Below the pieces are notes generated by a model. It ran no database searches. It was not told where the DNA came from and saw only the letters and a program-made list of their open reading frames with translations. From Bacillota bacterium (GTDB taxonomy: Bacteria; Bacillota; Proteinivoracia; UBA4975; VEMY01), in NCBI GenBank assembly GCA_009711825.1, contig VEMY01000001.1, forward strand, positions 143,899 through 207,898: a stretch of DNA of 64,000 nt. Direction: 5' to 3'. A program made the translations under genes and the position numbers. Shown piece by piece: positions 8,867 through 17,235 of the stretch. Each line of letters starts with the position of its first letter. The stretch's first letter is position 1.

Positions 8867-10069
8867 GTGAAAAGATTTCTGGCTTTACTTCTATTGACCG
8901 CCCTTACGGGTTGCGCTCAATCAGCGACCGGTTGGACTACCTATGGAGGGGACAGCACCCGCGCCTTGGTTGCGGATGAACGCGGACCCCGCCGGGAACG
9001 GTTATTATGGGTTGCTAATCTAGCGGCCACCGATCCCGGCAGCCCGGTTGTCGACCAGGAAGGCAATGTATATGTGCCCCACAGCGGTGGCAGTTTGACC
9101 CGAATAGACAGGGACGGCACGGTACAGTGGCGCTATGACAGCTGGGTCAGTCAAGATGGAGCTCGTCCCCCGCTGGCAGGCATCGGGTCGGAAGGAGAGG
9201 TCTTGATAAGCACACTACATCACGAACAAAGTTTTCGCCTGAACAAGCAGGGTGATTTGCTTGATGTGGAACCATGGCTGCCCTGGCCGGCTGCCAACAA
9301 CCCTGCGATTATCGGCAACGGTTATACCGTGGTTTGCAATCAGTATGTGGCCGGGGCCGATAGTGTTGGCTTGCGAATCTACGGTTTGGCGCCGGAGGGC
9401 GAGCCCTTATGGTCTTTAAAGTTCGAAGATGAGGACGCGGTGTGGTCCGGCAGTATTCCAGTTTTGCAGCCCGATGGCACGGCCTATGTGTTTGTAGAGA
9501 CTACCGGTCCCGGCAATAACCGCCTGCTTGCAATCGCTCCCGATGGCGCCATTGCCTGGGAATCGGAGTTTGTTTCCGAGGAGACCCGGGCGGTGGGGTT
9601 GGCAATTGCGGCCGCCGAGGATGGCACTGTTTATTTTGGCAGCGACCGTGTGGAAGATATCAATCGCCTGTATAGCCCGGGCTGGCTCTATGCAGTAGAC
9701 AAAGACGGGAATTTGCGCTGGCGAGTGGATGCGGGGCAACGGGTGGTGCAGATTATGGCGGCGCCGGACTATGTGGTCGCTAATGTGCTGCGAACCCGGT
9801 TGCTGGCCCTGAACGCTGACGGCAATACCCGATGGGAGTTTGAGTTTGAAGGCTGGGAGAGCAATTGCCTAATGGACAGTCGCGGCACAATCTATCTTGC
9901 CGGGGTTAAAGACGGCAGGGTTTGGCTGCGTGCCGTTAGCAACCGTGGTCGTCTGCTCTGGGATTTCGACAGTGGCCAGGCAGCGGGTGCGGTATCTTTT
10001 CTTGCGCTGGACCAAGGGCGACTGTATCTGGCTACAGATACCGGGATGTTGCTTGCCTTTGGGGATTAA
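8867..10069 (+). CDS. Lipoprotein with PQQ-type beta-propeller repeats
   Basis: 400 residues from a GTG at 8867 with AGAGGGGGTG upstream. The N-terminus (MKRFLALLLLTALTGC) is a lipoprotein signal peptide with lipobox LTGC, so the mature protein is anchored outside the membrane. The rest is made of repeated blades with DxDGxxxW elements (RIDRDGTVQWRY, AVDKDGNLRWRV, ALNADGNTRWEFEF, AIAPDGAIAWES), the signature of PQQ-like or outer-membrane BamB-like propellers. No catalytic role can be read. It is monocistronic. Confidence 0.85.
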   Translation: MKRFLALLLLTALTGCAQSATGWTTYGGDSTRALVADERGPRRERLLWVANLAATDPGSPVVDQEGNVYVPHSGGSLTRIDRDGTVQWRYDSWVSQDGARPPLAGIGSEGEVLISTLHHEQSFRLNKQGDLLDVEPWLPWPAANNPAIIGNGYTVVCNQYVAGADSVGLRIYGLAPEGEPLWSLKFEDEDAVWSGSIPVLQPDGTAYVFVETTGPGNNRLLAIAPDGAIAWESEFVSEETRAVGLAIAAAEDGTVYFGSDRVEDINRLYSPGWLYAVDKDGNLRWRVDAGQRVVQIMAAPDYVVANVLRTRLLALNADGNTRWEFEFEGWESNCLMDSRGTIYLAGVKDGRVWLRAVSNRGRLLWDFDSGQAAGAVSFLALDQGRLYLATDTGMLLAFGD

Positions 10070-10182
10070 AGTTTACATGCTAAAAGTAGCAACAGACCAG
10101 ATAAGTATGATGTGAATCACAGACTTTTTCCAACCGCTGGTGTAGAATTGAGAACAGATATCATACAAGCGGAGGGATAGAG

Positions 10183-10377
10183 ATGGCAAAAGTAGTACGC
10201 AAAATTGTGCAAATCGATGAAGAAAAATGTGATGGTTGCGGCATTTGCGTTCCCGGGTGTCACGAAGGCGCCATTCAGATTATTAACGGCAAGGCCAAGC
10301 TGGTCAGTGATAATCTGTGTGACGGATTGGGCGATTGTTTGCAGGAGTGCCCTCTGGGTGCAATAACAATCATCTAA
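10183..10377 (+). CDS. 2[4Fe-4S] ferredoxin-domain protein, apparently cut short by an in-frame TAA
   Basis: 64 residues from the ATG at 10183 with GGAGGG upstream. Two cysteine clusters are visible: CDGCGICVPGC near residues 15-25 and CDGLGDCLQEC near residues 46-56. The second cluster has spacing that differs from the canonical CXXCXXC. The same frame continues past the TAA (10375-10377) as READDFDEAAV and on to 10917. In relatives I remember, the ferredoxin part and the following region form a single protein of about 240-270 residues, with Glu where the TAA is. GAA to TAA is one substitution. Either the gene is truncated or this is a sequencing error. Confidence 0.75.
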   Translation: MAKVVRKIVQIDEEKCDGCGICVPGCHEGAIQIINGKAKLVSDNLCDGLGDCLQECPLGAITII

Positions 10378-10407
10378 CGGGAGGCCGATGATTTTGATGA
10401 AGCGGCC

Positions 10408-10917
10408 GTGGCCATGCGTTTGCAGGAATTAGGCCGGGCCGAAGCCCCTCAGCAGCCAGCAGCTTTCCAGGGCTGTCCGGGAAGCAGGGTGGTCTCTAGA
10501 GAAATACCAAAAGCCCGGACAGGTGATAGTGCTGGCCCGCAGGAGTCGGAGTTAGCCCAATGGCCGGTGCAATTGCACCTTGTGCCCGTGAACGCGCCAT
10601 ACTTTAAAGGGGCTGATCTCTTGGTCTGCGCCGATTGTGTGCCCCTGGCCTATGCAGACTTCCACCGGAAGCTGTTGCGCGGACATGCTGTGGCAATTGC
10701 CTGTCCCAAATTGGACGAAACCAGCAATTATGCGCGCAAGTTGGCGGAAATCATTGCTGCCAACGATATTGAATCGATAACTGTCGCCCATATGGAGGTG
10801 CCCTGTTGTTCAGGTTTGGTCTATCTCGTCAAGCAGGCGCTGGAACTTTGCGGACGTGACGTTGAGATAAAAGACATCACTGTCAGCATTGATGGCACGG
10901 CGACTACAACTCTGTAA
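10408..10917 (+). CDS. C-terminal part of the split ferredoxin-domain protein
   Basis: In the same frame as the ferredoxin segment, 169 residues if started at the GTG at 10408, with no good Shine-Dalgarno of its own. It contains FQGCPGSRV near the start, a run LLVCADCVPLAYADFH, HAVAIACPKLDE and VPCCSGLVYLVKQALE, that is several Cys residues suited to iron-sulfur or metal binding. I read it as the second half of one iron-sulfur protein interrupted by the TAA at 10375. On its own it may not be translated. Confidence 0.6.
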   Translation: MAMRLQELGRAEAPQQPAAFQGCPGSRVVSREIPKARTGDSAGPQESELAQWPVQLHLVPVNAPYFKGADLLVCADCVPLAYADFHRKLLRGHAVAIACPKLDETSNYARKLAEIIAANDIESITVAHMEVPCCSGLVYLVKQALELCGRDVEIKDITVSIDGTATTTL

Positions 10918-10918
10918 T

Positions 10919-10951
10919 GTAAAGCCCCTGGCTCGTGTCGGGGCTTTAATA
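10919..10951. terminator. Bidirectional terminator between the iron-sulfur gene and DUF421 genes
   Basis: AAAGCCCC / GGGGCTTT inverted repeat with a nine-base loop, flanked by A and T tracts. It separates two convergent transcripts. Confidence 0.7.
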
Positions 10952-11656
10952 ATATATGCTCTCGCCAGTCGATACCTGCCTTTTCGCAGTTGTGTAGAGT
11001 GTGCCGTCAGATTCCAGCGCCGCAAGATAGACGTCTTCAATCTTTCCATGGCCCTGTTTCTGTAGTAGACTGTTCAACCAGCGCTCACTGCGTCCAATTT
11101 GCTCCAGGGCGCCTGGCACCCTCTCTCCATCGACGATCAGTAATGTTGGTAGTCCTTTAGCTGGCACCTTAAGTCCCATGTCCCTGGCGCTGGGCGGTGT
11201 TGCTTCTGTTTTTTTTAGTACACTTAGCTGTCCGCTGGGTTCAACAATGGCGTATTGAATTTCCGAGAGCTGAAAAATGTCCTTCTGTCTTAACATGCTA
11301 AGTAGGTCATTGACCGTGTAACGGATCCGGGCGATATTGTGCATCAGGAATGTGCCGTTGGCTACTACAACGGTAGGGGTGAGGGTGCTCCAGTCCCGAA
11401 CGATAGGTAGCTTAACCTTCAACCAGGTAAAGCTTATTTGAAATAGTGCAATGGCTATCACTGCTGCAAATGTCGGTCCATGCCGAATTGACGGATCAGC
11501 AATATCTGCGCCAACGACTGAGCCAATCGTTATTGCAACCAGGAAGTCAAAAATCGGTAACTCGCCGATACTGCGTTTACCCATCAATACTGTCATCAGA
11601 TACATAGCCGGAAACAGTGTAAAAATCCTGAATAGAACTATCAAGTAATCGTTCAT
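10946..11656 (-). CDS. DUF421 domain membrane protein (YetF-like), copy 2
   Basis: 236 residues. Three hydrophobic segments span about residues 5-25, 30-55 and 58-80, including the conserved MYLMTVLMGKRSIGELPIFDF and VAITIGSVVGADIAD. The cytoplasmic C-terminal half has the family pattern NGTFLMHNIARIRYTVNDLLSMLRQK and VEPSGQLSVLKK. B. subtilis YetF, YrbG and relatives share this layout; their function is not established. It lies 12 bases after a paralogue of exactly the same length, indicating a tandem duplication. Confidence 0.9.
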   Translation of the reverse strand: MNDYLIVLFRIFTLFPAMYLMTVLMGKRSIGELPIFDFLVAITIGSVVGADIADPSIRHGPTFAAVIAIALFQISFTWLKVKLPIVRDWSTLTPTVVVANGTFLMHNIARIRYTVNDLLSMLRQKDIFQLSEIQYAIVEPSGQLSVLKKTEATPPSARDMGLKVPAKGLPTLLIVDGERVPGALEQIGRSERWLNSLLQKQGHGKIEDVYLAALESDGTLYTTAKRQVSTGESIYY

Positions 11657-11668
11657 TGCGACCTCCGT

Positions 11669-12379
11669 TTAATAATGCAAGCTGCGTCCAGGATGATTAG
11701 AGCGCTTGGGTGACATGTACACACTCCCGTCACCTTCCAGCTGGGCTATATACACGTCCTCCATGGATGGGAGTCCCGATTTACGGATCTGGGTTTCCAG
11801 CCATTTTCGATCCCTGGGGCCATGTTTAAAGATGTTTGGCACCGGCCGACCATCGGCCACCAGCAACCAGGGCAGGCCGGTGTTGGAAACTTTCAGTCCC
11901 ATAGCCGCCGGTGTGAGGGGACTGGATTCTGCCTTTTTCAGTACACTTATATTTCCGTCTGGCTCAATAATCGCATACTCCAGCTCAGAAAGATTGAACA
12001 CCCCCTGTTTACGTAGCAAAGGCAGGATGTCATTAACTGAATAGCGGATTTTAGCCAGGTTATGGGTTAAAAACCGTCCGTTTTCAAAAATGACAGTTGG
12101 CGTAATATTCGCCCACTGTCGCACGCGCCGAGAGCGGATCTTCAGCCAGGTAAAGCCAAACTGAATCAAGGCAATCGCGACTATTGTCGCCAACGTTGGG
12201 CCGTGGGGCACTGCCGGGTCGGCAAGATCAGCGCCGGCAATCGAGCCGATTGTAATGACGATGATGAAGTCTAATACCGGCAGCTGTCCCATGTTTCGTT
12301 TTCCCATTAGCACCGTTACTACATACAGGAGTGGCCAGGTGATAAATACCCGGCCGATGATTACCAGGTATTCGTTCAT
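11669..12379 (-). CDS. DUF421 domain membrane protein (YetF-like), copy 1
   Basis: 236 residues, the upstream member of the pair. It has the same arrangement: three N-terminal membrane segments (VTVLMGKRNMGQLPVLDF, ITIGSIAGADLAD) followed by a soluble part (NGRFLTHNLAKIRYSVNDILPLLRKQ, EPDGNISVLKKAESSP). Both copies end in a short polar tail with a final aromatic residue pair (SLHY here, SIYY in the other). The ribosome site GGAGGT precedes the start. Clear duplicates that have since diverged along their length. Confidence 0.9.
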   Translation of the reverse strand: MNEYLVIIGRVFITWPLLYVVTVLMGKRNMGQLPVLDFIIVITIGSIAGADLADPAVPHGPTLATIVAIALIQFGFTWLKIRSRRVRQWANITPTVIFENGRFLTHNLAKIRYSVNDILPLLRKQGVFNLSELEYAIIEPDGNISVLKKAESSPLTPAAMGLKVSNTGLPWLLVADGRPVPNIFKHGPRDRKWLETQIRKSGLPSMEDVYIAQLEGDGSVYMSPKRSNHPGRSLHY

Positions 12380-12426
12380 TTAATACCTCCATTGTTGCGC
12401 CTTAAATGTTAGTCTAACCAGCTGGA

Positions 12427-12450
12427 ATAAAAAAAAGCCCGCACGGGCTA
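12427..12450 (-). terminator. Terminator of the Eis-like acetyltransferase gene
   Basis: On the minus strand TAGCCCGTGCGGGCT followed by eight T, starting at the stop codon of the acetyltransferase. Confidence 0.8.
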
Positions 12451-13596
12451 AAATCGTTCGCCAAAGAAGGGAGTATGCAGCGGAAACAGAGTATTGATCA
12501 ACATGTGTTGGGCATGCATGGTAATCTTTTTGCCTGCATTCAGAGTCTGGGGTCCAGTATAACCTGTTACCAATTGGGTCAGTTGTTCAATTCCGAGCTC
12601 CAGGTCCGGGCGCCCGCCGTTTCGTGAGACAGCGCAGCTTCCTTCAGTGAAACTGAGGGTAAACATACCATTATTCCAGGGGGCGTGTCGGTCGGCAACT
12701 TGCAGGCAAATTCGCCCCGAAACAATTGGCCAGTCCAGGGCAGCAAGTAAGCGTTCAACATCGACAATCCGCGCCATAATCAAGGGCTTGAGTCGGAAAT
12801 CCTGGTATTGGTCCCCAAGCAAAATTGGTAGTGGATGATTGCTGGGCAGTTGCCGAAATGCGACTTTCTCCGCCTGGGCATCATGATTGGCCAGGAGGCG
12901 AAACATCCCCCACATTGCGTTGGCACTCGCCCAAAATATATCGTGGACGACCAGTTTTTCTTTGTCTTGAGAGCATGTGAAGTAGCCCGTTATCCCGTTA
13001 TTTTCACGCCAACACCAGGTGACAGCTTTTTTGCCCCAGGGCTTAAGGGCAATCCTCAGCCACTTCGCTGTTCGCAGGCAGTGCAGCTGGTACTCTTCGG
13101 CCATTTTTGTATGGACTGCTTCCAGGGCGCCGTGGTCCCCGTCAAACAGTTCTCCCTGACCGCAGTCCGGCTCAGGCAGGGTCGCTAACTCACTGGTTTT
13201 GACCTCGGCGGACAGGGCTGTGGTGGCTAGTTCCCAGCCAAATCGTCGATAAAACTGCCAATTAAAGGGCCAGAGAGCGGATAAGAAAAGCTTGCGCTCC
13301 CGCATTTCCCGAAGTATTTCCGTCAGTAGCCAGGAGACATTGCCCTGGCGGCGGTGCTGGGGCCAGGTGGCAACACTGCCAATCCCTCCCAGGTTTATGG
13401 TCGCTCCTTTGAGTCGAACGGGGAGCGGGTAGAGACCAGCACCTGCCACCAGCTGCCCGTGAACCTCGACGCCGCGCCAGAGGGCAAATGGCTGTTCAGG
13501 ATCCTTGGGCACCTGTGGTTCTAGGGAAAAAGCATAGCCCGACATTATTTGGAAGGACTCATTTTCGGCGTCAGGTATCTGTATGTACTTGCGCAT
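12448..13596 (-). CDS. GNAT family N-acetyltransferase, Eis-like with sterol-carrier-type C-terminus
   Basis: 382 residues from the ATG at 13596 (MRKYIQIPD), which has GGGGTG 5-10 bases upstream; a longer frame from 13611 lacks a site. The N-terminal GNAT domain contains IGSVATWPQHRRQGNVSWLL near residue 80, the acetyl-CoA loop. LSALWPFNWQFYRRFGWELA near residue 115 is typical of the Eis group. The last ~100 residues (LQVADRHAPWNNGMFTLSF, LELGIEQLTQLVTGY) resemble the SCP2-like domain of those proteins. Eis enzymes acetylate amines including aminoglycosides; the natural substrate here is unknown. Confidence 0.87.
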   Translation of the reverse strand: MRKYIQIPDAENESFQIMSGYAFSLEPQVPKDPEQPFALWRGVEVHGQLVAGAGLYPLPVRLKGATINLGGIGSVATWPQHRRQGNVSWLLTEILREMRERKLFLSALWPFNWQFYRRFGWELATTALSAEVKTSELATLPEPDCGQGELFDGDHGALEAVHTKMAEEYQLHCLRTAKWLRIALKPWGKKAVTWCWRENNGITGYFTCSQDKEKLVVHDIFWASANAMWGMFRLLANHDAQAEKVAFRQLPSNHPLPILLGDQYQDFRLKPLIMARIVDVERLLAALDWPIVSGRICLQVADRHAPWNNGMFTLSFTEGSCAVSRNGGRPDLELGIEQLTQLVTGYTGPQTLNAGKKITMHAQHMLINTLFPLHTPFFGERF

Positions 13597-13717
13597 TAGT
13601 TCACCCCACAATGGTTTATCAGTTTATTGTAGCATATTTTAGGCTTAAGACGGAATATTGGCACGGAGATGGTCGATTTGAATAAAACCCCTGAAGGGCT
13701 AATTCAGCCAAAGGGGG

Positions 13718-13746
13718 AAAAAAAGGCAGCCTGCGTGGCTGCCTTT
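13718..13746 (-). terminator. Terminator of the ddh1-dapF-nhaC operon
   Basis: On the minus strand AAAGGCAGCC ACGCA GGCTGCCTTT followed by T residues, a strong 10-bp stem, about 14 bases after the nhaC stop. Confidence 0.85.
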
Positions 13747-13759
13747 AGTGATAAGAGTC

Positions 13760-15313
13760 TTATTTGGCAATGGGCTGGTCTTTGATGTCCACCGCCACTG
13801 TTCTACTAAGCAAGTAGAGTGCCACCAGCATGAATCCGAAGCCGCCTACCAATGAAATCAGCAGAGAGTTGGTGAGGCCAATTAGGATGAAGGCGGCCAC
13901 ACCAGATATGCCAGCTGTTAACGCATAGGGCAGCTGGGTATTGACATGGTCAATGTGATCACAGGATGTGCCGGTGGAGGAAAGAACAGTTGTGTCTGAG
14001 ATTGGTGAACAGTGATCACCGAGGATGCCGCCACTGAGCACTGCAGCAATCGTGGCGTAGAGATTAATATCCATACTCAGGGCAACCGGGATCGCAATTG
14101 GCATCAGAATTGCAAAGGTACCGTAGGATGTTCCGGTTGTAAAAGCGATTACGCCGCCCAAAAGGAAGATTACAGCGGGGATGAAGGCCGCGGCCAGGTT
14201 CTGTTCCGCGAAACCGACCACAAAGGTGTCTGTTCCCACCGCCTGGGCACCGGTGCCGATGCCCCAGGCCAGAACCAGGATGATATAGGCGCTCATCATG
14301 CCTTTAATGCCGCCAACGTAATAGTCAACACCTTCGCCGAAAGTGAATATTTTCTGGCCAACGCCCATTAACAGGGCTACAAATCCGGCTGCGACAGCGG
14401 CGATCAGAATTGAGAGTGCGCCGCTGGACTCGCCGATTGCCTCAACAAATCCTACATCTCCGCCATAGCCACCGGTCCAGAGGAACAGCGGGATGATCAT
14501 GCCGATTAGCACAATCAGCGGGACAATTAAATTCATCATCCGTGGCTTGGTGCCTTCCAGAGGCTGGACATCGGTAATTTCCTTAGAAACAGGGGGATTG
14601 GCGCCATCGGCCATGACTTTACCGGTTTTACGGGCACGATTTTCGGCTTTCGCCATCGGGCCAAATTCCCATTTTGTGAAGATAAGAATAAACACCAAAG
14701 ACAGAGCAAGCAGGGAATAGAAGTTGTAGGGGATGGTTCTGATATAGGTCAGGTACGGCGCGTCAGCCATACCGGCCTTGTCAAATTCGCTGCCAATGAG
14801 GCCCATGACATATACAACCCAGGTGGACACAGGAACCAGGAGACAGATGGGCGCGGCGGTAGAGTCGACGATGTATGCCAGCTTCTCCCGCGACACCTTA
14901 AGTTTGTCGGTGATTGGCCGCATCACGCTGCCAACAGTAAGGGCGTTAAAATAGTCCTCGAAGAAGATGACCAGACCAAAGCAGGCTGTTGCCAACTGGC
15001 CGCCCCGGGCGGTTTTTACCTTTTTGGAAATAGCGTCAGCTATCGCAAAGGCGCCGCCGGTCTTTTGCAGCATGGCAATCAGGCCGCCAAAGGCTGCGCC
15101 GTAAAGGATAACGGTAGCATTCCAGGATGAACCAAGATTTGGGATAATCATGTCCCGGAACATTGCGAAAAAGCCCAGGAACGGATTCCAGCCGTTGACC
15201 ATCGTCGCTGCCAACCATATCCCCAAAAATAGGGCCGGGATTACGCGCTTAGTGCGCATGGCAAGCAAAATTGCAACCAAGGGTGGTAGTAAGGACAAAA
15301 TGCCAAATTCCAT
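13760..15313 (-). CDS. nhaC: NhaC-family Na+/H+ antiporter-like membrane transporter
   Basis: 517 residues with about 11-12 hydrophobic segments across the whole length and GAGG upstream of the start. The family pattern is visible: ALFLGIWLAATMVNGWNP near residue 30, GLVIFFEDYFNALTVGSVMRPITD near residue 112, and GGILGDHCSPISDTTVLSSTGTSCDHIDHV near residue 430, the ion-transport family signature. Annotated relatives exchange Na+ for H+, and some move organic anions or amino acids. It is the last gene of a sigma-54-type operon with DAP enzymes, so transport of DAP, lysine or a related amino acid is a reasonable alternative to pure Na+/H+ exchange. That part is inference. Confidence 0.88.
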   Translation of the reverse strand: MEFGILSLLPPLVAILLAMRTKRVIPALFLGIWLAATMVNGWNPFLGFFAMFRDMIIPNLGSSWNATVILYGAAFGGLIAMLQKTGGAFAIADAISKKVKTARGGQLATACFGLVIFFEDYFNALTVGSVMRPITDKLKVSREKLAYIVDSTAAPICLLVPVSTWVVYVMGLIGSEFDKAGMADAPYLTYIRTIPYNFYSLLALSLVFILIFTKWEFGPMAKAENRARKTGKVMADGANPPVSKEITDVQPLEGTKPRMMNLIVPLIVLIGMIIPLFLWTGGYGGDVGFVEAIGESSGALSILIAAVAAGFVALLMGVGQKIFTFGEGVDYYVGGIKGMMSAYIILVLAWGIGTGAQAVGTDTFVVGFAEQNLAAAFIPAVIFLLGGVIAFTTGTSYGTFAILMPIAIPVALSMDINLYATIAAVLSGGILGDHCSPISDTTVLSSTGTSCDHIDHVNTQLPYALTAGISGVAAFILIGLTNSLLISLVGGFGFMLVALYLLSRTVAVDIKDQPIAK

Positions 15314-15331
15314 ATTATATAACTCCTCTCA

Positions 15332-16150
15332 TTAGTAGTTGCAGGCGCCGGGGAATATCTCTCCGCAGGCAACCAACAATGCTTGACCTTGTAACCAGAC
15401 TTCGTCAAACCGATTTTCAGCTAGCGTGAATTCTACCAGTAACTCACCTCCCAACATATTTACCTTGATCGGACTAGAAAATTGATGGGTAATTGCAGTG
15501 GTCAGTGCAGAGGCCGTGGCGCCGGTGCCGCAAGCCAGGGTTTCAGCTTCCACTCCCCGTTCATAAGTGCGCACCCAGATCTGGTCTTGTTCCAGGAAAA
15601 CGAAATTAACATTAGTGCCGCTCTCAAAATAGTTTAGCCGGCGGATCTTTTTCCCCAGGGTGTGCACTTGATTCCGGGGCCAATCAAGGCATTCCTGGTT
15701 GTAGACAATTGCATGGGGCACGCCAACCACCAGGGTGTGCATTTCCGGAAGCTCCGGGTCAGGCCGGATTGCAACGTGCGGAAAATCTATGGGCGGCATC
15801 TTGACGCGGACGGTATTGCAGTCAAGAACATTTGCCTGATATAAGCCGGCGCTAGTTTCAACCATCATTTCCCGGGGGCAGATTTTTAGATGTGTTGTCA
15901 GGGCTGCAAAGCAGCGGAGCCCATTGCCGCACATTTCACCATTGCTGCCGTCGGAATTGAAGTAGTCCATCCGTGCGTCAGCTTCTGTTGAACTTTCAAT
16001 AAACAGCATGCCGTCGGCTCCCAGCGATTTCCCGCGTTGACAAAGGGTTGCCGCCAGGCGTTCTTTATCTTGCTTTGAAAATTTGTCCGCGCGGTTGTCA
16101 ATGGCAATAAAGTCATTACCGCATCCGCTCAGTTTGTAAAATTTCAGCAT
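15332..16150 (-). CDS. dapF: Diaminopimelate epimerase
   Basis: 272 residues, the usual length. Both catalytic cysteines are present in their motifs: NGEMCGNGLRCFA (first Cys near residue 76) and ETLACGTGATASA (second near residue 220). The FYKLSGCGNDFI start and FESGTNVNFV segment also match. It interconverts LL- and meso-diaminopimelate without a cofactor. The start overlaps the 3' end of ddh1 by 7 bases and nhaC begins 18 bases after its stop. In this operon it would supply the meso isomer that DAP dehydrogenase acts on. Confidence 0.96.
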   Translation of the reverse strand: MLKFYKLSGCGNDFIAIDNRADKFSKQDKERLAATLCQRGKSLGADGMLFIESSTEADARMDYFNSDGSNGEMCGNGLRCFAALTTHLKICPREMMVETSAGLYQANVLDCNTVRVKMPPIDFPHVAIRPDPELPEMHTLVVGVPHAIVYNQECLDWPRNQVHTLGKKIRRLNYFESGTNVNFVFLEQDQIWVRTYERGVEAETLACGTGATASALTTAITHQFSSPIKVNMLGGELLVEFTLAENRFDEVWLQGQALLVACGEIFPGACNY

Positions 16151-17046
16151 AATTCCTTAATCACCTGTTTCCGTTCCCCCGGCAAAAAGTCCAATAATGG
16201 CAGATCTAACATTACATATGCGCCTGGTTGCTGCCGCAGAGCGCCCCGCAGCCCGGCGACCATCACCTGGGCAGTGACAGCTGGGTTGGTAATCCGGCAG
16301 CTATAGTCCAGGCATTGATTGTGCACGCCGCTGGCTACGCCGTGGCGCTGCATATGCACGCCGTGCCCCATGTCCAGCAGGTCGGAAACCCGTTCCACCT
16401 GACTGACGGTGGTCTTATCGTTGATGAAATACGGGTCGGTGCAGATTCTGTCTTTAACGGCTTTAAAATCTGCGCCGGTTTCAAGTTCCACATAGACATG
16501 GCGGTCGTGGATCCCCAGTCCTTTAGGAATTGTCATGGATAAAGCATCTCGGACGCCGTTTATTGCCTTGGCCGCCACGGTGTGCCCCATGCTCATGCCG
16601 GGACCGAAGTTGGTATGTGTGATGCCCTGGGGCGCGATAATCTCAAAGATTGCGCGAATCACTGAATCTGTGCCAGGATCCCAACCTGCTGCACTCACTG
16701 AGGCTGCTCCCCCCTCTTTGGCGCTGGCTTCCAAGGTATCCAGCATATCCAGTAAAGGCTGGCCGTGGATATCAAAACTGTCCGCTGTAGCTATACCCTG
16801 GCGCAGAAGCATCGGCGCTACCTGCGGGATCAAAATACTTGGCAGGCATAGCAGAACCCCATCCGGATTGGCCAGTTCGCCAAGATTGTCCACAACAGGA
16901 CAGGTGAATTCTGTCGCGATTTTTTCACAGAGCTCAGGCTGCTCAACAATACCGGTAAGTTCCATATCCGGGGCCGCTAGAACTGCGTTGGCGGCGTTTT
17001 TGCCCACGTTTCCACACCCGACTACAGCGACTTTGTAATTAGACAC
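16144..17046 (-). CDS. ddh: meso-Diaminopimelate D-dehydrogenase, sigma-54-linked copy
   Basis: 300 residues. The nucleotide-binding fold starts with VAVVGCGNVGKNAANAV; the substrate domain has SAAGWDPGTDSVIRAIF near residue 120 and FGPGMSMGHTVAAKAI near residue 150, the pattern of DAP dehydrogenases (compare GWDPG and GPGLSQGH in the Corynebacterium enzyme). It reversibly links meso-DAP with L-2-amino-6-oxopimelate (tetrahydrodipicolinate), ammonia and NADPH. This copy is first in the operon ddh1-dapF-nhaC behind a consensus sigma-54 promoter. A paralogue about 3 kb away is under a lysine riboswitch. I infer that this copy is the inducible, possibly catabolic one. Confidence 0.92.
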   Translation of the reverse strand: MSNYKVAVVGCGNVGKNAANAVLAAPDMELTGIVEQPELCEKIATEFTCPVVDNLGELANPDGVLLCLPSILIPQVAPMLLRQGIATADSFDIHGQPLLDMLDTLEASAKEGGAASVSAAGWDPGTDSVIRAIFEIIAPQGITHTNFGPGMSMGHTVAAKAINGVRDALSMTIPKGLGIHDRHVYVELETGADFKAVKDRICTDPYFINDKTTVSQVERVSDLLDMGHGVHMQRHGVASGVHNQCLDYSCRITNPAVTAQVMVAGLRGALRQQPGAYVMLDLPLLDFLPGERKQVIKELC

Positions 17047-17082
17047 CAGTCATTCCTCCTTGTTGCTGCTGACAATTATTAA

Positions 17083-17098
17083 AGCAAAAGCCGTGCCA
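17083..17098 (-). promoter_or_regulatory. Sigma-54 promoter for ddh1-dapF-nhaC
   Basis: Minus-strand sequence TGGCAC-GGCTT-TTGCT, an exact match to the -24/-12 consensus (TGGCAC, five-base spacer, TTGCW). The GC of the -12 element is at 17084-17085 and the ddh1 start codon at 17046, leaving a leader of about 25-30 bases. A sigma-54 activator gene lies immediately upstream. Confidence 0.85.
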
Positions 17099-17129
17099 TC
17101 CTTGTTCCGGGATTACACGGCTCCGGAGT

Positions 17130-17145
17130 GTTCGCTTTTGTGAAT
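17130..17145. promoter_or_regulatory. Activator-type palindrome, site 1
   Basis: GTTCGC-TTTT-GTGAAT, an imperfect member of the palindrome GTTCGC-TTTT-GCGAAC, 32 bases upstream of the sigma-54 -24 element. Confidence 0.65.
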
Positions 17146-17196
17146 GGAATGTCTTTGTCTGGGGCGTTGGGTATGGGTTTGTATGGGCTGCGGTGT

Positions 17197-17212
17197 GTGC
17201 GCTTTTGCGAAC
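17197..17212. promoter_or_regulatory. Activator-type palindrome, site 2
   Basis: GTGCGC-TTTT-GCGAAC, matching the palindrome with one mismatch, about 100 bases upstream of the sigma-54 promoter, a normal enhancer distance. Confidence 0.7.
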
Positions 17213-17217
17213 GTGAT

Positions 17218-17233
17218 GTTTGGTTTTGCAAAC
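17218..17233. promoter_or_regulatory. Activator-type palindrome, site 3
   Basis: GTTTGG-TTTT-GCAAAC, starting 21 bases (two helical turns) from site 2 and adjacent to the stop codon of the activator gene. Confidence 0.6.
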
Positions 17234-17235
17234 AG

